64,000 nt of DNA from Vandiemenella viatica (lineage: Eukaryota; Arthropoda; Insecta; Orthoptera; Morabidae): the NCBI GenBank assembly GCA_031002005.1, contig CM061914.1, positions 197,302,685 through 197,366,684 of the forward strand. The letters run 5' to 3'. The position numbers were made by a program, and so were the translations under genes. The notes below the pieces were generated by a model. It did no database searches. It was given only the letters and a program-made list of their open reading frames with translations, and was not told the DNA's origin. Of this stretch, positions 9,401 to 22,020 are shown piece by piece (position 1 is the stretch's first letter; each line of letters begins with the position of its first letter).

Positions 9401-10963
9401 TTGTTATATACGTTCTTTGACATATTATATAATGTTGCAGTTTTGATGTTTTTTTTTTTTTTACACTTTTCTAGCATGTTTTCATGCATATTTCTAGCTT
9501 TTTGTATCGCATATAATGCGGTCTCTAGTCAGCAGCTGTGATAGCGAGTCGTATGTCCCGTCAGTCCTGCAGTTGTGGTCGACGTGCCGTCTCAGCAAAC
9601 GAAAATTCTACGCAATCAGTGGATGATTGGCTGACTGCAGTTAGAACGACAGGAATTTTTTTTTCCGACGTTTGATATCAGAAAGCGTAGACACTCTGCG
9701 GGGAGTATCCTTGGAGATACTCACTGGACAACAGAGAACCGCCAAGACATGACCGAGGCAAAAATCACAGATGCGAATACGTAGTTCTCTCTCCGCGAAT
9801 CCTTCCCGGTTTGCTAAATTAAGAGAGATAGGCGACTGTTAGCTTCGCCATTACATCGTTGAAATGTCTTGTTTAATCACCGGATTATCTCTTCTAGTTT
9901 CCATAGAAACTTTTATCATCATTCGACACCGATAAAAAATTCTTTCGCGTAAAATAAATATCGCTCATTTGCTACAACAGTGACATAAGTCAAAAACGTC
10001 GATTTTACAGGAGGACCTTCAATGTTTCATATGTAATAACTATATGCATTCCCTAGAAAATAAGTTATCTGCATGTTTTGTTGAAAGAATAGAATATAAA
10101 AGAAGGGAAAATTTATGGATCATTTGTATATACGAAAATGATCCATCCTAAGATTATAACCCAAAACAGATAGTTTTTTTTTAGTTATGTCATTGTTGCA
10201 GCAAATGAGCGTTGTGGTACAGTTTTGTCGCACAAAATTAAAAATATTAGCCTTCAAGTTTTTTAGACTTGTTTATTAGGTCTCATGCTGCGAAGGGCGG
10301 TGATTGCCCCCCCCTCCCCGTCTTAGGTCGGTTTTTAGACTAAAATATCGCCCCTAAAATCAACTTTCGCGTCATTTGTAGACTTTTTTTTTTCTTATTT
10401 AGCTCCACAATTCTACTAGAATTTTAAAACTTCACGTGAGATTTCCGTTGCCCCCCCCCCCCCCCCTTAGAGCTCGTAGACTCGTTGCGAACTCTGTCTG
10501 GTCAGCTGTGCAGCGAGATTCGAATGAACATGATCCTCGCGGGTTTATACGTCAGCCAGGGAAACACAGTGCCGCTGCTGTTGTGTTTGCCGGGGACTTT
10601 ATTCCCCCGCAGTTGGCAGCAGCAGATTTCCCCCGGGAAGGGGCAGCATGATTCACTGTCACGTGACGTGGCAGCCCCGACCTGCTATTCATCTTCACTC
10701 ACTCAACAGACACACGAGCGCTACAAATACCACGGAACCATAATCGTCCGTCAACAAACATAACAACGAACTCAGATTAAATTAATTAGTTTAGGACAAT
10801 TACAATTAGGTTAGCTTCTCAATTTAGTCATAGACATTAGCCATAGGATACCCTGGTGCTAAGGAGGAAATAGAGCTTATGTCTGCGACAAATCATGGAT
10901 TAATGGAGTTCTCGCAAAAATAAGTGTTGTGGCTGCTTACTGACAAAAAGGTCCTGTTCCCAG
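9401..10963. other. No gene or clear repeat seen
   Basis: Mostly AT-rich sequence with T, C and A runs (for example the C run at 10451-10466). Short open frames look random. A (A)TGATCCAT pair near 10113 and 10140 may be a small palindrome. Confidence 0.4.
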
Positions 10964-11147
10964 CAGTGGCGTAGCTAGGTCAACAAGGGCCCCGGTGCAA
11001 AAAATTTATTTTGGGCCCTCAGGCCAGACGGGCGACTCGAGGGCCCCTAGAGGTGCGCTTAGGGGCCCCTTGAGGTATGCTTGGGGGCCCCCTGAGCGTG
11101 AGGGCCCCGGTGCACTGCACCGCCTAGCCCCATAGTAGCTACGCCCT
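10964..11147. mobile_element. Short MITE with CAGTGGCGTAGCTA ends
   Basis: The left end cagtggcgtagctagg is inverted at the right end (tagtagctacgccct). The interior carries repeated gggcccc blocks. Flanks share cccag, so the TSD is not cleanly defined. No coding capacity. Confidence 0.6.
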
Positions 11148-11497
11148 CCCAGCAAAGTCTCCACTTTCTGAAATGGAATGGTTTCCTTCGGTGTAAGGGA
11201 TCGTTGTTATATGTATATAAGAAAATCGTGTGACTTGACCATTGTTCACGTTATTAACTAATATTTGTCCATCTATGTATGAGCGTGCGGTGATTCGCAG
11301 CCTGCTGTTGTTCTCGGCGGTCTGATTGATCCGGTGTTTCGCAACCCAAGTGAACAAGTAGTCGCGCGGTGATTCGCAACCGGGAGATGGTAAACACTGG
11401 ATCATAGCTATTTTCGCCTGTCTCCTCTTCATCACATTATCACACAACGTAAGTTATCAGTTTCACCATGTCGTCTCCAATAGTACATGTGTCGAGC

Positions 11498-11735
11498 ACC
11501 GAGCGTGGTGGGTGAGTGGTTAACGCTCTGGCCTCGCAATCGGCGGGACGCGGGTTCGAATCCCCGTCCGGGCATCCAGATTTGCGTTTTCCATGGTTTC
11601 CCCAAATCACTCCAGGCGAATGCCGGGATGCTTCCTTAAAAAAAGCCATGGCCGAATTCCTTCCCGTTCCTTGTCCCCGGTCTCATCCCGCCTCTAATGG
11701 CCTAGCCGTCGACGACGCGTAAAGCCATAAGTTAT
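11498..11735 (+). mobile_element. tRNA-derived SINE, full length
   Basis: Head accgagcgtggtgggtgagt, B-box-like ggttcgaatcc, body with ttttccatggtttccccaaa, and tail cgacgacgcgtaaagccata. It abuts a (TA)n/(GT)n microsatellite. Confidence 0.9.
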
Positions 11736-11742
11736 ATATATA

Positions 11743-11744
<2 letters not shown>

Positions 11745-11784
<40 letters not shown>
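11745..11784 (+). repeat. (GT)n microsatellite
   Basis: Uninterrupted GT dinucleotides directly after the A/T-rich end of the SINE, possibly grown from its tail. Confidence 0.95.
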
Positions 11785-11785
<1 letters not shown>

Positions 11786-11870
11786 AATTCTTTTAAAACA
11801 AAAAACCTATGCCATTGCTAACGTATTGTGGATGTGTGCAAGTTGCACAAAAGAACGCTGTAAAGTGTTG

Positions 11871-12023
11871 GTTTTTCCATGGTTTCCCCAAATCACTCTA
11901 TGCGAATGCCGCGATGCTTCCTTCAAAAGGTCCATGCCCGAATTACTTCCAGTTCCTTGTCCCCAGTCCCATCCTGCCTCTAATGACCTTAGGCGTCAAC
12001 GAAGGCGTGAAGCAATAAGTAAA
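11871..12023 (+). mobile_element. Headless SINE with TSD
   Basis: It starts inside the body (tttttccatggtttcccc) and ends with an A run. Flanks share aagtgttgg (11861-11870 and about 12030-12039), indicating a real 5'-truncated insertion and not decay. Confidence 0.75.
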
Positions 12024-12039
12024 AAAAAAAAGTGTTGGT

Positions 12040-13058
12040 GACTACTAACAGTGCCGTGAGTGACATAGTGATCCCACAACCATTACCTGCTAAGTGATCA
12101 CTACAGGTGTGTAAAGCCAATTTTTTTTTCTGTGGTTGTTTGTGTTTGTTTCTGTGTGTTTGGAGGAGGATTTGGATTTTATTCTTCTGTTCTATCATTT
12201 GAAGTAAAAGCTACTGTAAACGGGAAGCCTTAGAAAGGCCATTGCTGAACTAGACCACGTAGGCCATGATGTCATAGCAAACCTTCGACACAGAGTGAAA
12301 AAGCTGGGAACAACGCCTAAATTCCTGGAAGAAACCTTAACTATGTGTTGTTGATGTTACAAATTTTTTATCTGCTGGTCTGAAGTGGTCCTGAGGTAAT
12401 ATCAGGTCTGTATTTTATATGACGATGTTTCATTGACTGTTCGCGTGGTTCTCGGGAAATCACAAAACATTTGTTTTATTTTACCTGCTTCACAGGTTTC
12501 GAAACAGGTTCCGAGATGTTTTAACCCGTGGTAATGGCGCTACGTTGCGAATCACCGAACGCCGCTATCTATCAATCAAATAGAGTTAAGTTTCCTACGT
12601 CCTGCATCATCAACATACAGACAGTGATTGTGTGGGTGTTGAAATCAACTGTCTGCCTTCTAGTTATCCAAATAACGGCCTGGACTCTGATATCTGTTGG
12701 CGATTCCTACACGACAGTGCTGTGACACCGTTTAAAATAAATCATTGGAACATGAGCGAGCAGGGCAAAGGCCCGTGGTGCATTGATGTAGGTAATACTG
12801 CACATGTTTCAACACCGCCCGAAATCCGCCGACTTATGAACCTTAGTGCAACAGCTGTGTAGCCAACTGTTAGGAGTGACGATACGTGAAAATATCTTAG
12901 GCGTGTTATGCTCTACCAAAAGACTGCTTTAAGTGTATACCTGATAATTCTTGCAATTTCATCTATCTACAGAAGTTATCACTTTTGCCTATTAAATCAA
13001 CAGTACAATATTAATTGCACCGATGTCTTCATCCATCGTCGCATGAAATTAGAGATGA
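12040..13058. other. No gene or repeat identified
   Basis: Short open frames (12528-12862) carry no recognisable motif. Confidence 0.4.
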
Positions 13059-14615
13059 CTAGCAGTTACCCGCGACTTCGTGTGCATAGCAGTGTGTTAA
13101 GAAGTTTCGTTACTAATGATAACAGGAATAGTAAAAAATATTGCAATAGTAGTAATTTATTTACGTTCTATAACAAAAGAGCAATTCCAATAATATATAT
13201 CCTCTAAAAACGGCAAAACTATTTTGTTTTTGATTATTGGTTTTATTTTGACGGTACTTTGATTCGATCCATGAATTCTGCTCTAAAATAGAATTTTGCG
13301 TGCACTAAAACTAATCTTACGCGGTACCACATAGGTTTGTTACAAATTATTTTTAATTCCCTTTGCTTTCACTGACGTCATATTACCGATGTCATTATTT
13401 GAGCCACATTTAAGTAGTTCTAATACGTCAAGATTCGATCACGATTCGGGAGGATGGCGGTTCGAATCCCAGTCCGGGAATCCAGATTTGGGTTTTCTAT
13501 GGTTTCCCAAATCACTCCAGGCAAATGCCGGGATGCTTCCTTAAAAAGGTCATGGCCGAATTCCTTCCCATTCCTTTCCCCCATCTTTTCCCGTCTCTAA
13601 AGACCTCGTTGTTAAGAGACGTAAAGCTGTTAAAAAAAATCGGTCACGATACAGTGAATGTTAGTGGAGGTTGTTAAAAGATAAGGCATGATGGATTTAG
13701 TCCTATAATTTACACGATGTAGCATAAGGTTTTAGGATTTATAGTTAATTTTTAATTTCCTTGATTCCATATTGCTGTCATCAAACCTCGCGTTCCAACT
13801 TTGTGGCTATATAAACTACAAACGAAGACGTATATTACTAAATCGTGCTTACGAGCATTATTTAATAACAACGCTGTTTAATTATGCAACAGTCAACAAT
13901 AAATGGTCAGAGCACTGCATTAAAACCTTCGTTTCTCACGGACTTTGAAAGTAGTCGATATGTAATAACCATTTTACTTTTTCCCGTAAATGCCACTTTG
14001 GAAAAATTAAATTTAAGATAAGATTTATACTTCTTACTCCAGAATTATTATTTTACCAATTGCAATAATTTTCGCGCATTTAAACGGAACACACTATTGA
14101 ATCTGTCATTAAGTTCTTGCTTCGATATCTGAAAAACAATGTATTCGATATTTGTGAAAACTAAAGAGTAAACCGTTTACGAAGTAGAATTTTTTTTGGT
14201 ATTGGTAAAATGCGGATTGGTAATCAGAATTCCCAAACGAACTATTCATCTTAAGATTCAAATTACCTGTGATCCACGTAATATGTTTATTTTAGTATAC
14301 AAAACATTCAGAGTAAAAAAATAAAACAATTCCAGCATGATCGTAGTCTTTTGTAAATGTTTCTTGAAAGGAATGCTCACCTGAAATACACAGTGATCTG
14401 TGCGGATATTTCTCCTATCTAGAAATGGTTATAATTTCACGCTTCGTTTCTCAGTACATATATATCGCAAGCCATTTTCACAGATTTTAATCTGGATTAT
14501 AAGCTCTCAAAATTTAAAAACACTATTAAAATTGCTGCTGTAGATTTTGTGTGATGCCATTTCAAACCTTCAGACACACGCAGCTCGCTTAGTCTTTTAT
14601 AATAGTACAGATAGA
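13059..14615 (-). mobile_element. Non-autonomous Helitron with nested SINE
   Basis: The minus-strand 5' end reads TCTATCTGTACTATTATAAA, a classical insect Helitron terminus. The 3' end reads gtcgcgggtaactg then CTAG, followed by T. No Rep/helicase ORF is present. The 5' flank base is T, not the expected A, so that end is less certain. A SINE at 13446-13640 is inserted within it. Confidence 0.65.
13446..13640 (+). mobile_element. 5'-truncated SINE inside the Helitron
   Basis: It begins within the tRNA head (tcgggaggatggcggttcg). Flanking cgatcacgat (13436-13445) and cggtcacgat (13641-13650) form a TSD with one mismatch, so it is younger than the Helitron. Confidence 0.8.
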
Positions 14616-14935
14616 ATCGTGCTAAACGTAAGAGTAAAATCAAGGACTTCCATTCTTATTGGATGCAAAAGGGTGCTGCAGGTGCTATATTAGCCATTGA
14701 CGCATAAATATTTGATTAGTTACAGACGTTGATATAATAATTTCTCCCCGACTTAATTACTAATTTCCGCCATAAAATGGTTTTAAAGTACAAATATTTG
14801 CATGTTTGTTTATGTGATAATGATTGTAATTTGAAAAAAAAAAACTATAAAAATAATTTAAAAAATCTAAATAAAAAGATCTGTCTATCGTTTTCTTTTA
14901 GAGTAAACGTGTTTTTTGAGCGCGTGAAAGTGTTT

Positions 14936-15935
14936 NNNNNNNNNNNNNNNNNNNNNNNNNNNNNNNNNNNNNNNNNNNNNNNNNNNNNNNNNNNNNNNNN
15001 NNNNNNNNNNNNNNNNNNNNNNNNNNNNNNNNNNNNNNNNNNNNNNNNNNNNNNNNNNNNNNNNNNNNNNNNNNNNNNNNNNNNNNNNNNNNNNNNNNNN
15101 NNNNNNNNNNNNNNNNNNNNNNNNNNNNNNNNNNNNNNNNNNNNNNNNNNNNNNNNNNNNNNNNNNNNNNNNNNNNNNNNNNNNNNNNNNNNNNNNNNNN
15201 NNNNNNNNNNNNNNNNNNNNNNNNNNNNNNNNNNNNNNNNNNNNNNNNNNNNNNNNNNNNNNNNNNNNNNNNNNNNNNNNNNNNNNNNNNNNNNNNNNNN
15301 NNNNNNNNNNNNNNNNNNNNNNNNNNNNNNNNNNNNNNNNNNNNNNNNNNNNNNNNNNNNNNNNNNNNNNNNNNNNNNNNNNNNNNNNNNNNNNNNNNNN
15401 NNNNNNNNNNNNNNNNNNNNNNNNNNNNNNNNNNNNNNNNNNNNNNNNNNNNNNNNNNNNNNNNNNNNNNNNNNNNNNNNNNNNNNNNNNNNNNNNNNNN
15501 NNNNNNNNNNNNNNNNNNNNNNNNNNNNNNNNNNNNNNNNNNNNNNNNNNNNNNNNNNNNNNNNNNNNNNNNNNNNNNNNNNNNNNNNNNNNNNNNNNNN
15601 NNNNNNNNNNNNNNNNNNNNNNNNNNNNNNNNNNNNNNNNNNNNNNNNNNNNNNNNNNNNNNNNNNNNNNNNNNNNNNNNNNNNNNNNNNNNNNNNNNNN
15701 NNNNNNNNNNNNNNNNNNNNNNNNNNNNNNNNNNNNNNNNNNNNNNNNNNNNNNNNNNNNNNNNNNNNNNNNNNNNNNNNNNNNNNNNNNNNNNNNNNNN
15801 NNNNNNNNNNNNNNNNNNNNNNNNNNNNNNNNNNNNNNNNNNNNNNNNNNNNNNNNNNNNNNNNNNNNNNNNNNNNNNNNNNNNNNNNNNNNNNNNNNNN
15901 NNNNNNNNNNNNNNNNNNNNNNNNNNNNNNNNNNN
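14936..15935. other. Scaffold gap, 1000 N
   Basis: Exactly 1000 undetermined bases, a placeholder length. The true distance and even adjacency of the two sides are unknown. Confidence 0.99.
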
Positions 15936-16600
15936 AGCATGTTGTCCAGGATTCCTTCAAATACTTTCAAGACTTGTTCAATAACTTTTATTCCTCTGAA
16001 ATTTCCAAACTCAAGGATGTTACCTTTATTCTGATACATGGACATCAGTATGCCGGATCTCAATTTGTTAGGCATCTTTCTTTCCAGCAATTCTGCAGGA
16101 TATCGTGTAGCCAATCAACACCTTAATCTCCCAGAATTCACTAATTCTATTGAAACATTTGTCATTTCCTGTTTTCATTTCCATGACTGCCTTTTCTCTT
16201 TGAATCATCATTTTTGGTCCTGGACATGCATCGCTTACAGGAAATGCCCTAACATTTCTCTGGCACTCATTTACCATCATGGCTTTTTCAAATTTTGGAG
16301 CTTTGACTTTACAGGGCATTCCCTTGCTGATGCCAAGCATTGTGTACCTTCTGTCAGGTCATAACAAGACTGCCCTTATCTTGGGGAACCAGTGCCTCTT
16401 GTGGCTGCTCCTCTGGAGATCAGACACTACAAATTTGCTTCTTCCTCCACCAATGCCGTACTGAAGTTCGCCTTCTCCACTGCAGATACCAATGAGCATT
16501 TCACCCATGATCCTAAATTGGGACGATTTACAACATTTTGCACACCGGCCCAATGCACGCTGCGACTCGCGTACCTGCTGTAGAGCTGCTCGAAGGAGGG
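15936..16600 (-). pseudogene. LINE relic, endonuclease to RT N-terminus (RTE type)
   Basis: Read right to left: an endonuclease-like stretch (GEMLIGICSGEGELQYGIGG, then SHKRHWFPKIRAVLL), then linker, then ERKMPNKLRSGILMSMYQNK and GNFRGIKVIEQVLKVFEGIL, matching the RT entry motif (L-P-YKNKG-----NYRGI-L). It runs into the gap, which may hide the RT core. Confidence 0.7.
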
Positions 16601-16750
16601 TCTCTACCTGCTACAGTCACTATGTGTATTATTTTTATTCCACATGTTTCGCAGTCTTAATTCTTGGTCCAGGCTGAATTTCAACCTAATTACAACTGGT
16701 ACTAGTAAAATATCAAACATAGCTTAAATGCTCTGTATCAGCCATTGATA

Positions 16751-16986
16751 CCAAGCGTGGTGGCTGAGCGGTTAAAGCTCTGGCCTCGCATTCGGGAGGA
16801 TGCCAGTTCGAATCCCCGTCTGGGCATCCAGATTTGGGTTATCCGTGGTTTCCCCAAATCACTCCAGACGAATGCTGGGATGGTATCTTCACAAGGCCAC
16901 GGCTGAATTCCTTCCCGTTCCTTGTCCCCAGTCCACTCCCTCCTCTAATGACCTCGATATTGACAAGGCGTAAAGCCATTAGTTAA
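16751..16986 (+). mobile_element. tRNA-derived SINE, full length
   Basis: Head accaagcgtggtggctgagc, B-box-like agttcgaatcc, diverged body (atccgtggtttccccaaat), and tail gacaaggcgtaaagccatta. It follows a single TGGTCCAGG-family terminus at about 16656. Confidence 0.85.
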
Positions 16987-18995
16987 AAAAAGTTACGATA
17001 ACAAACATCTGTCATTGTGGAAGGTTGGCTGCCATGCGATTTATGTCAGCATATTATTGTAACATTAAATCAAATATGTCTGCTACATATAGGAAAATCA
17101 TAAAATTACTGATTTTCCAATTCTTAAGTACCTGCGGTTTACATGTGGAAGAGAATTTTTCTACAACATTGAAAACTTAAACATAAACAGATAATAATGT
17201 GTGTTTCTTGCATAGTAATTGTATGCATCTACCACATTTTGAGTGAAATTACTTCATTTGTGTACTTGGTGGCTTCCTCCTGACTATTTTGTCGTTTATT
17301 ACACCTATGGAATGTGTGTACCAAATTTCGGGCCAATAGGCAATTCTTGTAGGTTTTTGCTTATTTACGTCTAGCACTTTTATGAGTGCTGTGTTCCTGA
17401 TGCCATTACTTAATACATACAAAAGCTGTACATATCTTGTAATCTATACATACCATACATTCCTTTCGTGAGTCCAATATTTAATTTCAGCTGCATTTAA
17501 TATGTTCACTGCTATTTGTAATGGATAAGCAGGGAAAAAGTCCAGATAGATCAAAACTGTAAATAACACTTGAATTTTGGCAAATGGGAGTGGGGAAATG
17601 TTCCTTATATATATGTGGAATGTTACCGAGAGGAATGACAATCCTCAGGTTATAAAGAAATTCAAAGTAAGTATATTAATAAAACATAAGTAGATTTGTT
17701 GGAAAATTTCCATGGAGCTATAAGCTTCGTCACAGTTAAAAATCAAAATTACATTTATGTGGATGTTAAACTACACATAACCACGATGCACATGCACAGT
17801 TACTGGAACTCGCACTTCAGGGTACAAACATTTAATTAGTATTGAGGGGGGGAGGGCAGAAGCCATTAAAATACTTGCACCTCAATGTGGAAGTATCAGT
17901 GGTTTGTGATATTTTTATCCTCATACTACTGTTGTAAACCTGTCTAATGCTGCTTAGTACCGGATAAGCCACGTAGCAAAAGTTGGAAAATGCTGTGCGC
18001 CCCGTGACTTGGGGGGTCTCTCACCTATGTTCAAAAATATCTAAGTCTCAAATTATTTACTTAGAAATATTGATTTGGCTAGTGTTATCTCTGAATTTGC
18101 CCACATTAAATCACGAAAGGTAGATTTGTGAATATGCAATTTTATTATATGTCCTAAACTTTAATACCTGAAGCAAACAGAGCCTCTTGTTTGTATTTGC
18201 TACCGGTCCCATGCTTTCTTAATCCAGCTCAGAAACCACTTAAGAAAAAATTTCAGTTCTGATTTTATGTGGTATAAATCTTGTACTTCGCATTATATAG
18301 AAGGATTGTGGGAGAGGATGGGGCATATAATCTTTTCTGCTGTAAATAATGTATCCTGTAAGAGAGATTCATATGGTAATATACTTGCAAGTTGTAAGAA
18401 GGGAGACTTTCCCGGCATATGCTTCAAATGAAGTCTTCACGGGTGTACAGCCGGATAGTGTTTTTTAAATACCAATATTTCTTTCCTCAGTAATTTCATT
18501 GCAGATCTAAATTTCCACTACTGCCAAAGCTCTCCGATATTAACAATTGTGCATCATAAAAATGATTGGTTTTTTCCTCATTACGATTTGGTACAAGGTT
18601 GGTTTGCAGAATTACAATTTTCATTACATAGTAATAACACCGTTGCGGTTTGCAGTGACTGGTAACTGACCTTGAGGATGCATAATGAAAGGTTGTGAAC
18701 AGCTGGAAAATGAAGCTCTTCATTCTTGTTTTGTTAAATAGTTTGTTTCATCAAGTGCTGAGTCACAGTTGGGCATAAAAGCGTGCTGCTGCAATCAGTT
18801 GCAGAAATAACATTTTGTTTTAATGACCAGTGATTTGATCCTACTGTCAAAGATTCAGGCCATGCCATGTTTAGTATGTGCTATTTTATTCATGTATTTC
18901 TGGTTATTCTGCAGTCGTAAGTTGAATCTGAAAGAGATAATCTTCAAATCTTGGTAAAGTTTCTTGTGTTTATGGAACTAAAATATTATTATAGT
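16987..18995. other. No gene seen; one dispersed motif
   Basis: AT-rich. A short dispersed motif tgaagtcttcacgggtg near 18430 recurs with changes near 23281 and 50919, probably a transposon remnant. Confidence 0.35.
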
Positions 18996-19059
18996 GTTCA
19001 AGAATGTTTCCCAGTTGTTATTTTATATTAGTTAGTTTTTTAGATCCATTCAACTTTTA

Positions 19060-19640
19060 TGATGGCTTCTTTTTCTTTCTGCTAGGACCCCATGTAATAT
19101 TCAGTTATTCATCCTTTGTTGCTGTTTCTTCTTTTGTCCAATCCAACATTCCTTCATCATTTCGTTGTGTTTCTTCCAATCAGTTTGGACCAGATTTCTT
19201 TTATCTTGGAATCCATCCATACTCAATACATTATTTTTAAAGATCTCTCTTTTCATAGTTTCCTCTTGTATTATTTCTTTCAAAATCTTTCTTGATCTCT
19301 TGTTGTTGAATTTTTTCCCCCAAAGGTAATTGAAGATCTGTTTTTGTTATAGATATTGTACAGTAACCTCCTTTTCTTATTTGATTCTGTTATATATTTT
19401 CTACACTCTGGTACTTCCTTAATACCTCTTAATTTCTATTATTCTACTTTCATTGGACCTAAGATTTTTCTCATGGTTCTTCTTTCTATTATTTTCAGTT
19501 CATGTGACCTGTAATTCAGCAGTAGGCATTCATTCATGTATAGACATTCTAGTTTCACGGTTGAGTTGTAGTGCCTTATTTTAAGATTTTTAGATCATAT
19601 ATTTTGTTATAAAACACTTCTTAATACCAAACTCTCTTCC
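19060..19640 (-). pseudogene. LINE family C, C-terminal relic
   Basis: Minus-strand pieces NLVQTDWKKHNEMMKECW and KKKQQQRMNN, plus a degraded IIERRTMRKILGPMK segment at about 19440-19500, parallel the copy at 8831-9400 in the same order. Confidence 0.6.
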
Positions 19641-19779
19641 CATCTTGTGTATCTTTCCTTTTATGGAAGATCAATCTAAACCATTTTCTTGAGTTATTTT
19701 CCCCCTGATATTTGAATATCTTTACTGTGTCTTGCAGCCCTGGCATTATAGGCAGAGGTAAGGGTAAACCAAAACAAAA

Positions 19780-20730
19780 GAAAGTAGTGCTGAAATTTAC
19801 TACATACTTTGCTTTTATCTAAGAAATCCTGAAAGTGCTCACCTCTGGGGTGTCTGCATCATAGTTTTTTTTTTTTTTTTTTTTCCAGGTCAAAAGGGCT
19901 TAAAAAGGGACTGAGTGCCAAATCAGTGTAAACTCATTGTAACATTTAAAAATGTCAGCCTTAGTAACATTTTATTGCATCCTAGGTAATTGGAAGAGGC
20001 TAACCACTGCATAAATGTATATTATTATCCGGCATAATTATTGTATGAAAGTAAAAGTATGATCATATTTTATCATGAAGGAAGTGCAAAACATCACTTA
20101 TAGCTGAAAAACTATCAAAGTTACCATGTCAAGACATATGACCAAAGGTGAAGTAGGCCTACATAGTTTCAGCATTAAAATGGTATACAGTTTGTCTGTC
20201 TGTGACTAACAGTTGTCGAGATACACATCGAAACAACTACAAATTTATCAGTGCTGGGCCGAGGGCACTGCACACCATTGCCCAGGCATTGCAGGTATGA
20301 ACCTCAAAAAAAAAAAAAAAAATGTAGAGCTGAAAATTGGCACAGACATTATATAGAATCGAAGAAATATGTCCCAAAAAGTCCCCCTCTTTGAGGAGTC
20401 TGCATCATATATGTTGCTGGTCTGAAGGTTGTAAGTAGGGCTTAAATGCTACAATCAGTATAAACATTTTGTAGCTCTTAAAATATCAGCCTTAGTATCA
20501 TTTCATTGCACTCTAAGTAATTTGGAGAGCATACTGTTCAATGAACATGTATTTTTTGGACTTGGTTATTGTATAAAGTAAAAACAAACTCTGATTTTAT
20601 GATGAAGCAGGTATGAAAAATGACTTATTTTATAATTAACCCTAATTTGCTGAAAAACTATCAAGTTATCGAATCAAAACTACGCGTCAAAGTTGTGGAA
20701 CATATTTTTAGCGTTAGAATGGTGTATCTG
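19780..20730 (+). repeat. Two diverged direct copies, spaced about 548 bases
   Basis: tgtctgcatcatag, cagtgtaaactcattgta, atgtcagccttagtaacat, ttgcatcctaggtaatt and ctgaaaaactatcaaagtta in the first copy match in order gtctgcatcatat, cagtataaacattttgta, atatcagccttagtatcat, ttgcactctaagtaattt and ctgaaaaactatcaagttat in the second. Confidence 0.75.
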
Positions 20731-20989
20731 CCATGATGCACAGAACTCGGCTTAAAATTCCGGTACACTCCCCTCCTCCCTCTGCCTGCATCATTCTTCC
20801 CTCTTGGAAGAGTGTGCTGAGATTCTGTGCTCTCGGAATGATGTATATGATCAAACAGAAATGAACCCAGAAAATTATGAAACAATTTGCAGATCTATAA
20901 ATTAGTGTGCAAATTCATGAAACAATAAACGTTTATTAATACTGAACTCGTTGGATGAAATTTAAATTCTCAGATTCATTATAGTCCTC

Positions 20990-21925
20990 ATCACCTGAAA
21001 CCATTATACATGGCATTAACACATGCAGATCTTCTACAATGCCCACACATTAGCGAACACTCTAGCCCACGATGCACCCATTCACACCCCCCTCATTCTC
21101 CACCACCTTTTCCCAGCATTAGTCCATTTCTTTTTGTGCTGGTTATGGATGTGATTAGTGAGAATATGAGGGGTGATGGCAGATGGGAACTCCTGTTTGC
21201 TGATGATTAGTAATCATAGACACTGAAGAAAACCTGCAACAGAGTGTCTGGATGTGGCAAGATTAACTAGAACAAAGGATTCTTAAGATCAACACGAAGA
21301 AGACTGAAGTACTGGTTAAGCAGCAAACAAGCAAGTGAAATAAACATTAAGGACACAAAGGCAATGAAGCTGACCCAAGTAGACACATTTATATATCTGG
21401 GTGGAAAAATAAATGCAGGAGGTGGCTGTGAACCTGAGGTGAAAGTCAGAGTAAAAGCTGGTCGGAGTGAATGGAGAGAAGTCACTAGAGTAATGTGTGA
21501 TTAAAGGATGCCTAAAACCTAAAAGTAAATGTGTAAATGACTACTGTTCATCATATACAGGACAGAAACATGGACTTCACATAGAACAGAGGAAGCTCTT
21601 CTGGAGTGGATGGAAATGAGGAGGCTAACGTGGGTATGGGGTATTTCTCTGAGGGACAGACTTTGAAATAGAGATAAGAAAAATAGCTGGAGTGGCTAGC
21701 ATCAGTGAAATCGTATAGAGGGAAGATTAAGGTGGTACGGTCATGTCATGAGAAGAGATCAGGAAGAGCCAATCAAAGAAGAATGGAGAATGCCTGTGGG
21801 AGGAAAGATATCCAGAAGGAGATCGAGGGTAAGGTGGGAGGATGTAGTTAAGAAGGACCTCGTAAATTTAGGACTAAAAGAAAAGGATGCTAGAGAGGGA
21901 AAGCTAGAGGAAACTCACCTAAGCA
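20990..21925 (+). pseudogene. RTE-type LINE relic, RT catalytic box to C-terminus
   Basis: SPFLFVLVMDVISENMRGDG then RWELLFADD (FADD at about 21197-21208) is the RT palm, with an immediate TAG. Later pieces read YRTETWTSHRTEE and VMRRDQEEPIKEEWRMPVGG then SRVRWEDVVKKDLVNLGLKE, the usual C-terminal end of this LINE group. Several stops and frameshifts are present. Confidence 0.8.
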
Positions 21926-22020
21926 GTCGACCTCTAATGCACCTATTCACACTGATCTCCACAAATACTCTTGCAATTGCAGGACGTCACATTGAGGAGA
22001 TGATTTGGAGTATGTGGGAG

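Noticed and set aside
14777..16126. Long open frames across 14936-15935 on both strands
   Set aside because: They exist only because the run of N contains no stop codons.
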